Shown here in pieces: positions 9,778-20,332 of a DNA stretch of 64,000 bases (its first letter is position 1; every line of letters begins with the position of its first letter). Below the pieces are notes generated by a model that was given only the letters and a program-made list of their open reading frames with translations, was not told the DNA's origin and made no database searches. The stretch is from the NCBI GenBank assembly GCA_031216915.1, contig CM062297.1, positions 832,861,337 to 832,925,336 on the forward strand. The letters are read 5' to 3'. The stretch comes from Pictodentalium vernedei. Its lineage: Eukaryota > Mollusca > Scaphopoda > Dentaliida > Dentaliidae. Both the position numbers and the translations under genes were made by a program.

Positions 9778-10960
9778 GAGACATATTCGAAGGTTGTCAG
9801 ACTTTATAGGATGAGCTAATGGTCCACTACTTGATTGATCAGGTGTCAAATCAATCCCCCAAAGGGTATATCATTTTGCATAATCCAGCATACATACATT
9901 AAATGTTTGATTTTGTCCAAATTACCCAATCGCTTGAAATAATGATAAATATTAATTTAGATAAAGTCCACCTTCGAAATTTGGTTCGAAGGGACGTGCT
10001 TTAATGGAATGTCCATCTATTGCGATTTCCAACTTGTTCAAATTGAAATGTTGAAAATTAAATTGAGTTGTGCCAATATCTCCATTCATATCTTTATTCG
10101 AAACTAAACCAAGAATTAATCGTTTTGGCATCTGTTTATGAAACAGGTGGTCTTCTAATTTTGATCAAAGACCACTTCCAATGGTAAATGTTTTCATTTC
10201 TACACATCTTTTGGGGATTTTATATTTTGTTTGATCTATTTGCGCATTAAGATCATTTGCAAATTTAGGAAATAAATCCAATGCCGGTATTCTGAATATG
10301 GCTTTTTGAATTTCTGTTTTTCCATTTCCATCACCAACCAGACAAAATTTAATTGGAGAACGATGAATTTCTATTCTCATTTCCACACCCTTTGGTAAAT
10401 CTTTGTCTTGCACAAATAGATCTAAATGTAATTTTCCTCTTAGTTGTACAGATTTACTGTCTGCAATTAATTTGTTACGCTGAAGCAAACCTTTGTTATC
10501 ACCATTTTTAGCTATTGCTGTGTGGTATCCAGGACTATCTACATACAACATCTCACTGCCAGCCAAATGCTTTTTTCCAAATCTCTTGAATAACTAAGAG
10601 AATTCTCAAAAAATCCTCGATAAGGATATATGTCTGTATTGGTGGTTATAAGACTACCGTTCAGTGTAAGATCAATTTTACTAAACGTGCTGTGAAAAAA
10701 ATTATTGATAGGAGTAATATTTGTATCTCCACCCAATACACTCCCATCTTCTTTTCTAATTTATTTTAAATTGACGTTCAAGTGTGATCTAACCACTTGG
10801 TTGTTTGTCTAGGAATTAAAAATTCTATTGGTGAAGAATTGTTTAAAGGTGCAATAGGAAACTGCTCAATTTCACCAATATTTTCTATACCACTCGATGT
10901 TGGTGATACTTTATCCTGGTCCAAACCACTACAAAAATGGTCGCAAGATCCATGTAACAT
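9778..10960 (-). pseudogene. Polinton/adintovirus capsid-like gene (F54H12.2-like), main part
   Basis: From the ATG at 10960 the minus strand shows, in order and in shifting frames: SSPIEFLIPRQTTKWLDH; ITPINNFFHSTFSKIDLTLN with DIYPYRGFFENSLSYS (about 10720-10590); LRGKLHLDLFVQDKDLPKGV and IEIHRSPIKFCLVGDG (about 10460-10340); CVEMKTFTIGSG (to 10165); then LILGLVSNKDMNGD, FNLNKLEIAIDG and FEPNFEGGLYL (about 10130-9950). This is the motif order of the F54H12.2-like family, believed to be a jelly-roll capsid protein of Polinton-type elements (family assignment from memory). Frame breaks near 10740, 10560 and 10165 show it is dead. LINE-A cuts it at 9778; the last part is at 6285-6396. Confidence 0.65.
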
Positions 10961-10966
10961 CAAGAT

Positions 10967-11155
10967 TTAATCACATATATCAAGTGGTCTTGAATTTCGT
11001 TTTGGATGAGATTGTCTTTTTCGTGTCTTGCCTCTATGAGAACGAACCTCAGACTGATGTTTCGGTTCTCGTTTCTGTCTTTTTATACCCACTGATGCCA
11101 TATGATCTTTTGCACGCGTGAGCATTACTTCTTTAGATGTTTTTTGATTTTTCAT
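10967..11155 (-). CDS. Small basic protein upstream of the capsid-like gene
   Basis: ATG at 11155 to TAA at 10967, 62 codons, very rich in Lys, Arg, His and Ser (KRQKREPKHQSEVRSHRGK), ending RPLDICD. The stop lies only 7 bp before the capsid ATG on the same strand, a spacing typical of compact viral or Polinton gene arrays. Basic, core-protein-like or linker products occur in such elements, but I cannot assign a family. It may be the C-terminus of a longer gene cut off at ~11160 by the LINE-C fragment. Confidence 0.35.
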   Translation of the reverse strand: MKNQKTSKEVMLTRAKDHMASVGIKRQKREPKHQSEVRSHRGKTRKRQSHPKRNSRPLDICD

Positions 11156-11160
11156 CAATT

Positions 11161-11817
11161 AAGGATGAGAGTGAGGTGGGCATTGAGGGAAGTGAGATGG
11201 TTATTGATGTTGCTAGGACAGATGTGGTAAGGAGGGCGGTGAAGAGAAAGAGGCGGCCTGAGACATGCAAAACGAGAGGAGGTGGAGATGTTGTAAGAAC
11301 TGGTGACAGAAGAGGAAAATTGGTTGTAGCAGGGAGTAGCATTGTACTTGGGGGTGACAATGTGGTTTGTGGTCCCGATAGTTCGAATCGAACAGTCGTG
11401 TGCTTTCTAGGGCGAAGGTGGAGGATTTGAGGGACCAGGTAGATGGTATTGTGGCAGGGTTAGGATCCGATTCGGTAGTTGTGGTCCATGTTGGGCCAAC
11501 AATATCGGGGAGAGAAGGGCAGTAAGTTTGATGGAGACGTACAGAGGTCTAGTCGGCAAACTGCTAAGTAGGAATGCAAGAGTTGTCGTATCCGGGGTCC
11601 TTCCAGTCCTTGAGAGTGGAGCCGAACGGAACTCAAGGATTTGGCACTGAATGAGCAGTTGGAGGACTACAGTGTTGACCTGGGAATACCCTTTATCGAC
11701 CATTGGGACACGTTTTGCGGCAACGCGAGCATGTTCGGTCGTGACGAGGTGCATCTTAGCAGGATGGGGAAACGGGTAATGGGGGATAGCATCTTTTTGG
11801 GTAGCAGAGCCATTTTT
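11161..11817 (+). pseudogene. Decayed LINE-C ORF1 fragment (SGNH-like domain)
   Basis: Diverged from, but collinear with, the SGNH region of the intact LINE-C ORF1 (14990-15550). Recognisable pieces are KLVVAGSSIVLGGDNVVCGP (11318-11380), a degenerate VVVHVG-like segment, LNEQLEDYSVDLGIPFIDHW (11650-11705) and GRDEVHLSRMGKRVMGDS (11738-11790). Several single-base indels break the frame. It ends abruptly at 11817 against a PLE ORF1 segment on the opposite strand. Confidence 0.75.
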
Positions 11818-12890
11818 CACTTTCCGAATGGTTTCGTTGATGATGCTCAGGGTTCTCCTTTCAGTCTGAGGGAGTTTTTGCTTCAGTTTAGTTCAGCGAA
11901 ATAAATTTTTGCTGATCTAAACTTGACCCTGATATCGCTAAGCATATTCCGCAACTGCTTAACTACGAGATCAGAATTATCATTCCGAGAATTCACGCCA
12001 ATATTTAATAATATTTTTTGGGGACTGGACTGGCCCCTGTGCCCTTTAAACCTAGAGCGAAAATGATTGAATTTGGCGCCGGGGTAACACTCCACCTGGA
12101 TGCCCGGTTGGGGAGTTCGATCAATGTGTCCTAGAGGAGCAAGACGAGGCGAGACAGCGTTACTCAATCTGCGAGCATCTCTAGTCACAATATGGACCGG
12201 AGATGTTTGCAAATTGAGGCGCGTACTCTGAGAGAAAGCAGGAGAAATCAGGAGAAATAGAAGGAAAAGAAGAGAGAGAAGTACTTTGCCTTGCTCTTTT
12301 CGAAGCGCTGTTGAAGTCTATTTTTCGGCCTTGTATAAGCTTTCAGCTTACTGCCGAATTCACATTAATGTTTGAAATGTATCTGTTATGGTTTGTTTTT
12401 TTTGTTTTTTTTTTTGTAATAAATACTGTTTAAACTAAGTTGACTGTAAAACGTCGCCACATTTGCCAAAAATGTGAAATATATTTATAGTGTGGAAACA
12501 GCTTAACATAAGCTTTTAGCTTTTTGTTGAATCCACAAATATGTATTCTATGTATTATTGTATAATAATGCAACTTGGAAATAAATAATGTTTAAACTAA
12601 GTCTATCTTTTCGAGTCCAGGAGGTGGTCGCATAGCCAAAGTTATCTTAGACTTCAACTGGTTTAAATTTATCTTATAATACTCAATTAAAGCATTTAAC
12701 GTTTCATTGGCCCATCCCACACTAATCTGTCGAAAAACAGAAAAAATATATGTGGGGTGGGAAGAGCAGGCTTTAGAAAGCCACCTAACTCATCTACTTT
12801 CTTCTCCAACTGTAAATAATCCGTCTGTCTCGACGCGTTTCGCTTGTTTTAGCTTCTTCAATGTGACTTTGAGGAAAATGATTCCAACTT
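11818..12890 (-). pseudogene. PLE copy D, ORF1 remnant (partly deleted)
   Basis: Minus-strand pieces match the intact PLE ORF1 at 44919-46418: the SGNH-like segment with KILLNIGVNSRNDNSDLVVK (about 11940-12010), QTSPVHIVTRDARRLSN (about 12170-12212), and, with reduced spacing, the N-terminal part around 12610-12780 (upstream reading with NALIEYYK-like and VGWANETLN-like segments). The Ser/Pro-rich middle is lost and replaced by two short related blocks (12300-12440 and 12480-12600) with AATAAATA-type stretches. It is followed to the right by the PLE leader and repeat region. Confidence 0.7.
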
Positions 12891-12994
12891 GAATGAATGA
12901 ATGAATGAATGAATGAATGAATGAATGAATGAATGAATGAATGAATGAATGAATGAATGAATGAATGAATGAATGAATGGTTTTAGCGCGCCGA
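12891..12994. repeat. (GAAT)n tract with LINE-A 3'-end stub
   Basis: About 22 copies of GAAT (12891-12979) followed by GGTTTTAGCGCGCCGA, the extreme 3' end of LINE-A. The PLE leader at the same point without the insertion reads ATTCCAACTTGGGGAGG (46611-46630). This is therefore a severely 5'-truncated LINE-A insertion whose tail has expanded as a microsatellite. Confidence 0.8.
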
Positions 12995-13529
12995 ACTTTG
13001 GGAGGGCATGCCTGGTATATATCCATATGTGGTCTGGGGTGTTTTTCACAGCTCAGTACACGTGACAAGCTGACAAATATCACTCATCTAGATAATTCTT
13101 TTCAATCTGAGATCTCCCAAGTTTGTTTTTCACAACTCAGTTTGTGTCGTCCAAACAAATTAGATGAAACCCTATTGATTGGCTTTCATTCATCTTAAAT
13201 CAGTCAGTGAGTGGTCTGCTTTACTGACCCCATGAAGCCCTATTGGTTGGCTTTGATTTAAGTATGACCAATCGGGAACGGTTTTCTTTACTGACTTCAG
13301 AAGTGTGTGAAAATAATATGAAAAATGGTTTTTATAAGATATTTTGAGACTGAAGAAATAAATAAAAAATAACGCCAAAGATTATGATACCTCACGAATG
13401 TTATCCGTTGGAATGGATATCCCCCGACGGAGGGTTATGACGGAAAATATTTTACATAATGCAGAAATTGTGTGTTTTACCTTCTGAACCTCTACATTGT
13501 GTGAAAGGTATGAAAAATCAAAAATAAAA

Positions 13530-13589
<60 letters not shown>

Positions 13590-13880
13590 ACTAATAATAA
13601 TTTTATTTAGGAAATAAATAAACATGGTTGATATTGGAACCTATTTTGTTTTGGAGCATATATGAACTCTGGCACTCGCCTGTGTGTGAGGTTAAAAAAA
13701 TCGCACTGGCACAGACATTTCCTACTGAAACGTTTTTTTCTTTTAATATACCGCTGAAAAATTGTTTTCATTTACTGAACCCTGATGGGTTTCAAACATG
13801 ACAAAAAAGTACATAAAATTGATTTAAACTAAGTGATGAGCTTAGGAACTGGTTAAACTGACTGGCAAAAATTGATGTTA
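12995..13880 (-). repeat. PLE copy D inter-ORF repeat (pseudo-LTR)
   Basis: Matches 46620-47540 and 27060-27885. It begins GGGAGGGCATGCCTGG, contains a (AAAT)n tract (13528-13590) and ends with the sequence that normally lies just downstream of PLE ORF2 (GCACTGGCACAGACATTTCC ... ACTGGCAAAAATTGATGTTA). In PLE tandem arrays such a block lies between one copy's ORF2 stop and the next copy's ORF1 start, where it acts as leader and trailer. LINE-C is inserted right at its end. Confidence 0.7.
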
Positions 13881-14149
13881 AAGGAGTGGTACCTCGATCC
13901 GCAAGTACACAGAAGAAGTCTCCTTGGTTACGAATCGAAATTAAGTATTTTTATTGTTTACTAATCATATATATTTCATTTTCAGGTTATTTTATTCAAA
14001 TTTGTGGGGAGTTAGTTTAGTATAGTAACTGGGACAAAGTTAGGAGGTCTTAAATAAAACCGTGAGCGCTAAGTTGTCGAACGGTTCGTCGTGTTGCCTT
14101 TTGTCGCGTGTGTACAGTTTTCCCTGTCCGATCGCGTAATTTTGTCTTG

Positions 14150-15586
14150 ATGATGGCGAGCAAGTCTGTTCAGACGGAGGTAAGTATGGAGGTTAATTCG
14201 TGTAATATCGCGGTCCAGGTCAACGGTGCCAACGGGGTAAGTATTGGTGTGCAGACAGAGGTCACTGGGGGTGTCGGTCGGAGCCGGGTTGGTGGGGCCA
14301 CCGATGGCGATATTGGGCTTGAAGTTTGTAAACAGTGTTCTATGATGTATGGGGACTGTCGCTCGGTGGGATGTGGAGAGGTATGTGCAAACTGTCAGGA
14401 AATCCTCCGCCTACTTGAGACAATTGTTAAGTTTGAGGGGGAGATTGCTGAGCTGAAGGGAAAACTTGGTAGGGCGGGGCTGTCTGGAGTTACGCCTGTG
14501 AAAGTGGCTTTCCGAGAAGGATGGAAGGTTGTCGGTGGTTCCAAGAGGAAACATGGGGGTAGAACCTTTGATGTGAATGAGGTAGGTGATGAGGTGGGGG
14601 CTGCTAGAAAAGTACGTAGGACAGATGAGGGGGGCCCAGGCCGGAGCAATGCTGTAAAGCGTTTGGCGTGGACTATCAAAAGTGGTAGGAAAGGGGGGCC
14701 AGAGAAGCAGGTAGATAGGGGTGTAAAGTCCAAAGGCAGTGGGGAGTGCAGCACCAGAAACAGATTTGATGTGCTCGATTCGGAAGAGACAGAGGGGGAG
14801 ATGGAGGTAGTTGCAACAGATAGTAGCTTGGGGTCTAGGCCAGGAAAAAGGAGGAGGGATCCGGGGGAAGACCAGGGGAGTAGTCCAGGTAGCTCAGGGC
14901 CTGGAAAGAGACGGAGGGACAAGGATAGGAGTAATCCTAGGTCAAAGATACCGATACCGATATTGATTCCGAGTGGGGCTGTTGGAGAGGAAGAGGACGC
15001 TGTAAACAATAGGAGACTAGAGGAGATAAATAGGGCGAGGTCCAAAAGTAAGTTGGTGGTTGCGGGAAGTAGCATAGTTCGGGGGATCGACAAGGTTGTC
15101 TGTGGTCCGGACAGTAAAAATAGAACAGTTCTGTGCTTTCCGGGGGCTAAAGTGGAGGATCTGAGGGATAGAGTGGACGGTATTGTAGCTGGGTCGGGGC
15201 CTGATCCGGTAGTGGTATTACATGTGGGGTCCAATAACATCAGGGAGAGGAAATCAGTTCGTTTGGTGGACACATACAAGGACCTAATTAGTAAGCTACT
15301 TAGCAGGAATGCTCGGATCATCGTTTCAGGGGTGCTCCCCGTTATGGGTGGTGGGAATGAGAGGAACTCGCGGATTATGGCACTAAACGAGGAGCTGGGA
15401 GAGCACTGCAAAGACTTGGGAGTACATTTCATTGACCACTGGGATTCATTCTGGGGACAAGGAGAGTTGTATGGGCGAGACGGATTGCATTTAAGTAGGA
15501 TGGGTACAGACCTGTTGGGCCAAAAAATCTTACAGGTGGCTGGGCCTTTTTTGGAGAAAAGGGGGGTAGGGGACCACAGCCGGTAA
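14150..15586 (+). CDS. LINE-C ORF1 protein with Cys-rich region and SGNH-hydrolase-like domain
   Basis: 478 residues from the ATG at 14150 (MMASKSVQTE); the frame is open further upstream but only with a GTG. Order: a polar N-terminus; a Cys cluster (CKQCSMMYGDC...CGEVCANCQ, about residues 60-83) that could bind zinc; a short heptad-like helix (LLETIVKFEGEIAELKGKL); a long basic, Gly/Ser-rich linker with KRRRD motifs that could be nuclear signals or bind nucleic acid; and a C-terminal SGNH/GDSL-like domain. The last shows block I as VVAGSSIVRG, the block-III-like VVLHVGSNNI, and block V as GRDGLHLSRMG, so Ser, Gly, Asn and Asp-x-x-His are all in place. Esterase-like ORF1 domains are known in CR1-group LINEs; their role in retrotransposition is not settled. 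Confidence 0.85.
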   Translation: MMASKSVQTEVSMEVNSCNIAVQVNGANGVSIGVQTEVTGGVGRSRVGGATDGDIGLEVCKQCSMMYGDCRSVGCGEVCANCQEILRLLETIVKFEGEIAELKGKLGRAGLSGVTPVKVAFREGWKVVGGSKRKHGGRTFDVNEVGDEVGAARKVRRTDEGGPGRSNAVKRLAWTIKSGRKGGPEKQVDRGVKSKGSGECSTRNRFDVLDSEETEGEMEVVATDSSLGSRPGKRRRDPGEDQGSSPGSSGPGKRRRDKDRSNPRSKIPIPILIPSGAVGEEEDAVNNRRLEEINRARSKSKLVVAGSSIVRGIDKVVCGPDSKNRTVLCFPGAKVEDLRDRVDGIVAGSGPDPVVVLHVGSNNIRERKSVRLVDTYKDLISKLLSRNARIIVSGVLPVMGGGNERNSRIMALNEELGEHCKDLGVHFIDHWDSFWGQGELYGRDGLHLSRMGTDLLGQKILQVAGPFLEKRGVGDHSR

Positions 15587-15630
15587 CCCAGAGTGGCACA
15601 AATGCTGGGAACATAGGAAGAACAACAAAC

Positions 15631-18600
15631 ATGCACAATACAGGGACATACCAGGGTTATAATAATGTGCCAGTGATGACAAAAAAACAAAGATTCATTA
15701 AGTTTGGGTACTGCAACATCCAGGGTCTGCACAAGAAAGTAAGCGAAATATCAACAATGATGGACGAAGGAGACTTTGATATAATGGGTCTAAGTGAGAC
15801 GTGGATACGACGGGATGAGCGGGTTGATCAGATGAAGGGTTGCGTGTGGATAGGAGCTGGGCGAACTGAGGGTCAGAAACGGGGTGGGGGTGTTGGCATC
15901 TACGCTAAAGAGGAATTACAGCCCTCATTGATTACAGATCTCACAGAAGCAAGGACTCAGATTCCAGTATCCAACGAAATAGTCTGGGCAAAAATCAAGT
16001 TAGGAAGCAGGAGTGTTGCCGTTGGTGTTGTATACTTAGCAGTGGAGGGAAGTAAGCCCGAGTGGAATGATTCAATATATACAACTCTTAGATCGAATAT
16101 CACAGAGCTTGGGAGCAGAGGGTTCAGTATTGTCCTAATGGGGGACTTCAATGGGCACATCGGGGATAAGGAGGAGGGCATACAGGGAGGTGATGGGAAA
16201 ATTAACACGAATGGGAGGAAGATGTTGGACCTATCAAAAGAGCTTGGTTTAAAGATCCTGAACAGGGATGCGAAATGTAAGGGTAAATGGACCTGGGAGA
16301 GGAACGATAAGAAAACAATAATTGATTATATACTCACTGACATTAGCATATGGAGGGAGGTTATAGATGTAGAAATAGATGACGAGGGAAAAAATGACTT
16401 GGGTAGTGATCACAACCTGATAACAGTTAAGATTATGGGCAAAAAGACGAATAGAGACAGAAATACCTTCAAGGAAGTTTGGGGACTAAAACAAGGAGTC
16501 GACTGGAAGCAGTTTCGGGAAAAACTAAAACCAAATCTTGAATGTATACCTAGGGATGCAAATGTCCAGAGTATTTCAGATGGCATAGTAAATAGCCTAA
16601 CAGAGGCAGGGAAGGAGTGTATAGGAAGGGTGAGGGTCCCAACGAGAGAGCTTGGATACAGGGTTAACGAGGGACTGAAAAAGGCTATAAAAGAAAGGAA
16701 GGTAAAATGCGCTGCTTACAGAAGAAGTAGGAAGCTTAAAGGGGTGGATAACAATGACACGAGACTAATGAAAGGAGAATATGAACTGGCACGGAAAAAG
16801 GTGAATGAGATAAAGGATAATAATAGGAAGGAGCGCAATTGCAGTCTTGCCAGAACAATAAAGAAAACGGGGGGTTCGAGCTCAAACGTATTTTGGAACT
16901 GGGTAAATAAACGGGGGAAAAGTAGTGTGCAGAGTATCAAAGTGGATGGGGAAAGTACAGAAGATAAAGGCCGTATCGCCTCAAAGTTAGTCAAGCACTG
17001 GGAAAAGATAAACGATAGGCGATGGGGCAGTGGGTCCCCACCAAAAAGAAATACACTGGTGGAGGAGAACCTATCCAATCGTGTATGTAGCGAAATAACG
17101 GCAGAAGAAGTGCGGAACGTGGTCTCGAAATTAAAAAATGGTAAAGCGGGAGGGACTGATGAAATTCCGAACGAATTCCTCAAAAATGGAGGGGAGGCAC
17201 TTATTGAAGTCCTGACAAACCTTTTCAACCTGGCTCTGCGAAAGCAAGAGGTCCCCAGAGAGTGGAGGGAAAGTAAGGTGTCGTTCATACACAAAAAGGG
17301 GGATAAGGAAGTTCTAGATAACTATAGGGGGATATCAGTTAGTAGTAACATCGGAAAAGTATTCTGTAAGGTCATATACGGTAGACTAGAGGAAGTTATA
17401 GAAGAGAAAGGTTTTTTAGGAGAAATTCAAAATGGTTTCAGGAAAGGACGAAGAGTCACTGATCACCTATTTACACTCACCCAACTGATAGAATCAACAA
17501 AGGCTGAAAAGAAAAAGATGTTTCTGGCATTTCTAGATGTGAAAAAAGCGTACGACCGAGTGTGGAGGGAAGGTATGTGGCGAAAGCTCGAGGGCATCGG
17601 ACTGGGGGGTGACTTTGTGGGAATCATGAAAGCACTGTATACAGATGTGCAAAGCCAACTCAGTCTAGGGAGTATCACTACAAAACGAGTCCCTATGGAT
17701 ATAGGCCTCAAGCAGGGGTGTATCTTTTCACCGATTTTGTTTGCATTGTATGTTAAAGATTTAGGGGACGAACTATTTCAGAGTGCGGAGGGGGTAAATG
17801 TTGGAGACATAAAGATACCAGGCTTATTCTTTGCGGACGACATGGTGTTAATGTCTAGAACTGAACAGGGGCTAGAGAAACTGCTGGAAATTGTTGGTAG
17901 ATATGGGAACACTTGGCGGCTCGAACTAAATGAAAATAAAAGCAAGGTAATACCCGTTGGACGCAAGGTAGATATGACGAAGAGATGGAGAGTGGGGGAG
18001 TTCTCAATCCCCGAAGGGGAAAGCAAACAAATCACTGTAGGAGAAACGGGAGAGTATGAGTATCTAGGGGTAAGCATAAATATAACGGGAAGAGGGGTGT
18101 ACAGAAATTACTCAGCCAAACTGATTCTGAAGGGGAAAAGAATTCTGAACCAACTAAAACTTTTAGGGAAAAATAGTTTCAATAAGGTCTTTGTGGGGAA
18201 AACACTGTGGGAGAGGGTGGGTTTACCAAGTATAACGTATGGCACGGACGTGATTCCATTAAACCAAACCGTTATTAAGAAGTTGGAAAGTACTCAGAAT
18301 GATGCCGGCAGATGGATAACAGGGTCGAGTAATGCTGCAGCTTTGGAAGCAGTAAGGGGGGAGCTTGGGTGGATGAAAATCAAGGACAGGGTAGATTTGG
18401 GAAAACTGTGTTACTTTAACTACTTGAGAAACCTGCCTGACAACCGGTGGTGTAAATTGATGCTCGATACCATTTGGAATTCTAATATAGAAACGGGGTG
18501 GTCAAAACATGTGAGGGAACTAATGGACAATTACTCTATAGAGGTCACAAACATAGAAGTAGGAATGAAAGAAGGCAAAAGGTTTGTCAAAGAGAGAGTC

Positions 18601-19065
18601 ATGGAAGACTGCAATCGAAACTGGCGAGCAGGGGTTAGCGTGAAAAGATCACTGCAGGGGTTACAATATAAAGAAAAGCCAGCTTTTGAGAAGTACCTAG
18701 ATGGCACCTTTGGAGGGTCACTGCTGTTCAAACTGAGATCAAGATCACTGGAGCTTCGGGGAAAAATTGGGAGAGATGGGGAAAAGGGATGCCAAATGTG
18801 CCACTCTGGAGTAGTGGAGACCCTGGAACATTTTCTTTTGGAATGCCCACAGTATATACCTCATAGAATAAAATTTACTGGAAGAATAATGCAGAAGTGG
18901 GGTGAAGAAACAAAGGATAGATGGCTGAAGGGGGACACGAGGGAGAGGGTAGGAATGCTTATTGAAGAAACTGAAAAAGAGGAAGTGAGGGACACTATTA
19001 AGCAGTTTATATCTGAATGCTGGGAGGAGAGGAGGGGAAGAGGGGGTGGGGTGCAGGGGGAATGA
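15631..19065 (+). CDS. LINE-C ORF2 protein (APE endonuclease and reverse transcriptase)
   Basis: 1144 residues, ATG at 15631, uninterrupted. The APE-type endonuclease fills roughly residues 25-265 (GYCNIQGLHKKVSEI; GLSETWI; LMGDFNGHIGD at about 169-179; GSDHNLI at about 258). A basic linker follows, then the reverse transcriptase (NYRGISVSSNIGKVFCKVIY; FLAFLDVKKAYDRVWREGM, motif A; IGLKQGCIFSPILFALYV, motif B; LFFADDMVLMS, motif C near 732-742). The C-terminus has a Cys-His cluster (GCQMCHSGVVETLEHFLLEC, about 1053-1072) as in CR1/L2-type elements. The domain set and intact length indicate a competent enzyme that nicks target DNA and primes reverse transcription. It differs from the 31559-34993 copy at three residues that I could find by eye. 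Confidence 0.92.
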   Translation: MHNTGTYQGYNNVPVMTKKQRFIKFGYCNIQGLHKKVSEISTMMDEGDFDIMGLSETWIRRDERVDQMKGCVWIGAGRTEGQKRGGGVGIYAKEELQPSLITDLTEARTQIPVSNEIVWAKIKLGSRSVAVGVVYLAVEGSKPEWNDSIYTTLRSNITELGSRGFSIVLMGDFNGHIGDKEEGIQGGDGKINTNGRKMLDLSKELGLKILNRDAKCKGKWTWERNDKKTIIDYILTDISIWREVIDVEIDDEGKNDLGSDHNLITVKIMGKKTNRDRNTFKEVWGLKQGVDWKQFREKLKPNLECIPRDANVQSISDGIVNSLTEAGKECIGRVRVPTRELGYRVNEGLKKAIKERKVKCAAYRRSRKLKGVDNNDTRLMKGEYELARKKVNEIKDNNRKERNCSLARTIKKTGGSSSNVFWNWVNKRGKSSVQSIKVDGESTEDKGRIASKLVKHWEKINDRRWGSGSPPKRNTLVEENLSNRVCSEITAEEVRNVVSKLKNGKAGGTDEIPNEFLKNGGEALIEVLTNLFNLALRKQEVPREWRESKVSFIHKKGDKEVLDNYRGISVSSNIGKVFCKVIYGRLEEVIEEKGFLGEIQNGFRKGRRVTDHLFTLTQLIESTKAEKKKMFLAFLDVKKAYDRVWREGMWRKLEGIGLGGDFVGIMKALYTDVQSQLSLGSITTKRVPMDIGLKQGCIFSPILFALYVKDLGDELFQSAEGVNVGDIKIPGLFFADDMVLMSRTEQGLEKLLEIVGRYGNTWRLELNENKSKVIPVGRKVDMTKRWRVGEFSIPEGESKQITVGETGEYEYLGVSINITGRGVYRNYSAKLILKGKRILNQLKLLGKNSFNKVFVGKTLWERVGLPSITYGTDVIPLNQTVIKKLESTQNDAGRWITGSSNAAALEAVRGELGWMKIKDRVDLGKLCYFNYLRNLPDNRWCKLMLDTIWNSNIETGWSKHVRELMDNYSIEVTNIEVGMKEGKRFVKERVMEDCNRNWRAGVSVKRSLQGLQYKEKPAFEKYLDGTFGGSLLFKLRSRSLELRGKIGRDGEKGCQMCHSGVVETLEHFLLECPQYIPHRIKFTGRIMQKWGEETKDRWLKGDTRERVGMLIEETEKEEVRDTIKQFISECWEERRGRGGGVQGE

Positions 19066-19124
19066 TGGCCTTCTCTTATGAGGACCGCGACGAATCAGCG
19101 GCTGGCCAAAGAGTTATTATTATT

Positions 19125-19757
19125 ATTCATTGATGGGCTCTAATTTAGTCCTTACAAGGATAATACGCAAGCTTTTGTATTTCTTATAGGCGATGACAGG
19201 TCGAAGATTCAAAGGTTCATTTAATTTAGCATCGGTTAAATTGTATTCATCTTTTAACATTTTGGCTATTTCGATATTCATTCTGTTGTATGTTAAAGTG
19301 AAAGGAATGATGGACCTCCGTTCGCATTCTCCCTCTGCTATGTTCATACCAAATGTCCAGAGGGTTAGAAGCGTATTGATCCAAAAAGCTTCACGTTTTT
19401 TTCTAAATTCATCCGTTTCTTCTAATGTATCTTTAATTGGTGGTTGTTCAATAGGATGGATTTCGAAATCGTCCAAAGAATGGCCAGGAAGGTTAAAATG
19501 ATGTGCTACTGGGGCATCAGCATTATGTTTTATGTCCTGTTTGTGTCTAGTAGCACGTTCTCGGAAAGGATTTTGACTTTGACCAACATACTGTTTCCGA
19601 CAGCCCTTACATGTGATAAGGTAAATAATGTTTGGTGAATTACAATGGAGGGGGTTACGGATCTGATAATGATTTTTCGTTTGTTCGGAGGAAAATTCCT
19701 CTTTCTGATCAGACATAAAAGTATGCAGTCTACAACGAGGCTCTTTGCAATTAAGTG
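19125..19757 (-). mobile_element. PLE ORF2 C-terminal fragment, composite unit 1
   Basis: Encodes the GIY-YIG end of PLE ORF2 (197 residues open, with NIIYLITCKGCRKQYVGQSQ) and stops at the ORF2 stop codon. Its upstream limit is the sequence GCAATTAA at 19750, after which a (GT)n-type tract starts. The same truncation point is found at 41947 and 48136. This piece is continuous with the leader at 12995-13880 once LINE-C is removed. Confidence 0.8.

Positions 19758-20332
<575 letters not shown>

Larger units (their letters stand above)
13881..19124 (+). mobile_element. LINE-C copy 1, full-length CR1/L2-like retrotransposon
   Basis: A 5.24-kb element: ~270-bp 5' region, ORF1 (14150-15586), 44-bp spacer, ORF2 (15631-19065), short 3' UTR (TCAGCGGCTGGCCAAAGAG) and a (TTA)n tail. 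Both ends are defined by the interrupted PLE: ...AATTGATGTTA on the left and TTCATTGATGGGCTC on the right, contiguous at 20494-20515 and elsewhere. The target duplication merges with the TTA tail and cannot be measured. Both ORFs are open, and a second nearly identical copy at 31498-36230 shows recent activity of the family. Confidence 0.92.

Noticed and set aside
13000..13880. Hammerhead ribozyme expected in PLE repeats
   Set aside because: I looked for CTGATGA...GAAA cores on both strands in the three leader copies and found only TGATGAG within a simple CTAAG/CTTAG hairpin. A covariance search would be decisive.
14395..15732. 445-codon frame antisense to LINE-C ORF1 (also 34892-36229)
   Set aside because: Ser/Pro/Leu-rich shadow of a G-rich coding strand with no family signature.
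16716..17294. 192-codon frame antisense to LINE-C ORF2 (also 33330-33908)
   Set aside because: Shadow frame in the RT linker; composition follows the sense codons.
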